A stretch of 29,720 nucleotides of DNA from CAZDSS01 sp964508185. GTDB lineage: Bacteria; Pseudomonadota; Alphaproteobacteria; Sphingomonadales; Govanellaceae. The position numbers and the translations under genes are program-made. Below, one piece after another: positions 29,718 to 29,720 of this stretch (position 1 is the first letter of the stretch; the number at the start of each line of letters is the position of its first letter). Below the pieces are notes generated by a model. It searched no databases, was not told the DNA's origin, and worked only from the letters and a program-made list of their open reading frames with translations. The stretch lies in NCBI GenBank assembly GCA_964508185.1, contig CAZDSS010000022.1, positions 1 to 29,720 on the forward strand, given 5' to 3'.

Positions 29718-29720
29718 ATG

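Noticed and set aside
1..29720. tRNA, rRNA, CRISPR arrays or insertion sequences
   Set aside because: No cloverleaf-like gene, no regularly spaced direct repeats and no transposase were found by eye on either strand.

Overview
The window is GC-rich DNA from an alphaproteobacterium. The main indicators are a clear CcrM-type cell-cycle adenine methyltransferase next to RNase HII, a putA gene with a divergent Lrp-type regulator, and a structural gene cluster in the order of the alphaproteobacterial gene transfer agents (GTAs) typified by RcGTA. I cannot place it in an order or genus from sequence alone.

Left part (1-7100), chromosomal genes: a partial aldo/keto reductase, bifunctional proline catabolism enzyme putA with a divergent Lrp/AsnC regulator and a shared operator-like palindrome, rnhB, ccrM (with a dense cluster of GANTC sites over its start region), and an MliC-type lysozyme-inhibitor lipoprotein.

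Middle and right part (7097-28422, read right to left on the minus strand): a virion structural cluster. In transcription order it holds small terminase, large terminase, portal, DUF6127-like small membrane protein, prohead protease, major capsid protein, a four-gene module absent from RcGTA (unknown protein, LamG protein with His-rich repeats, unknown protein, fiber-tail-adaptor-like protein), head-tail connector, head closure protein, HK97 gp10-like protein, tail terminator, major tail protein, two tail chaperone-type genes, a very short tape measure protein, a giant distal tail protein fused to a TIM-barrel-like domain, a DUF2163 hub protein, an NlpC/P60 peptidase, a host-specificity protein, and a DUF2793 protein. 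No integrase, repressor, replication gene, attachment site or recognised lysis gene is seen. The cluster is therefore GTA-like or a domesticated prophage; the sequence cannot separate these. Upstream of it is a DUF6456 gene (28767-29717), a possible regulator, followed by a strong sigma-70 type promoter and a leader of about 280 nt before the small terminase.

The most unusual feature is that the cluster is interrupted at four gene boundaries by genes that look unrelated to virion assembly: a small exported protein (26179-26568, +), a methyl-accepting chemotaxis protein (17415-19187, +), a 99-residue two-helix membrane protein with its own promoter and terminator (15019-15318, -), and an unknown 229-residue protein (10351-11040, +). 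Three of the four run against the virion genes and most have a hairpin terminator, so they look like 'moron' cassettes that would split or obstruct a single structural transcript. A second striking point is domain architecture: the host-specificity protein lacks the TIM-barrel-like domain of RcGTA gp15, while a TIM-barrel-like glycosidase domain sits at the N-terminus of the gp12 homologue, with a perfect internal Shine-Dalgarno sequence that could also yield the free distal tail protein.
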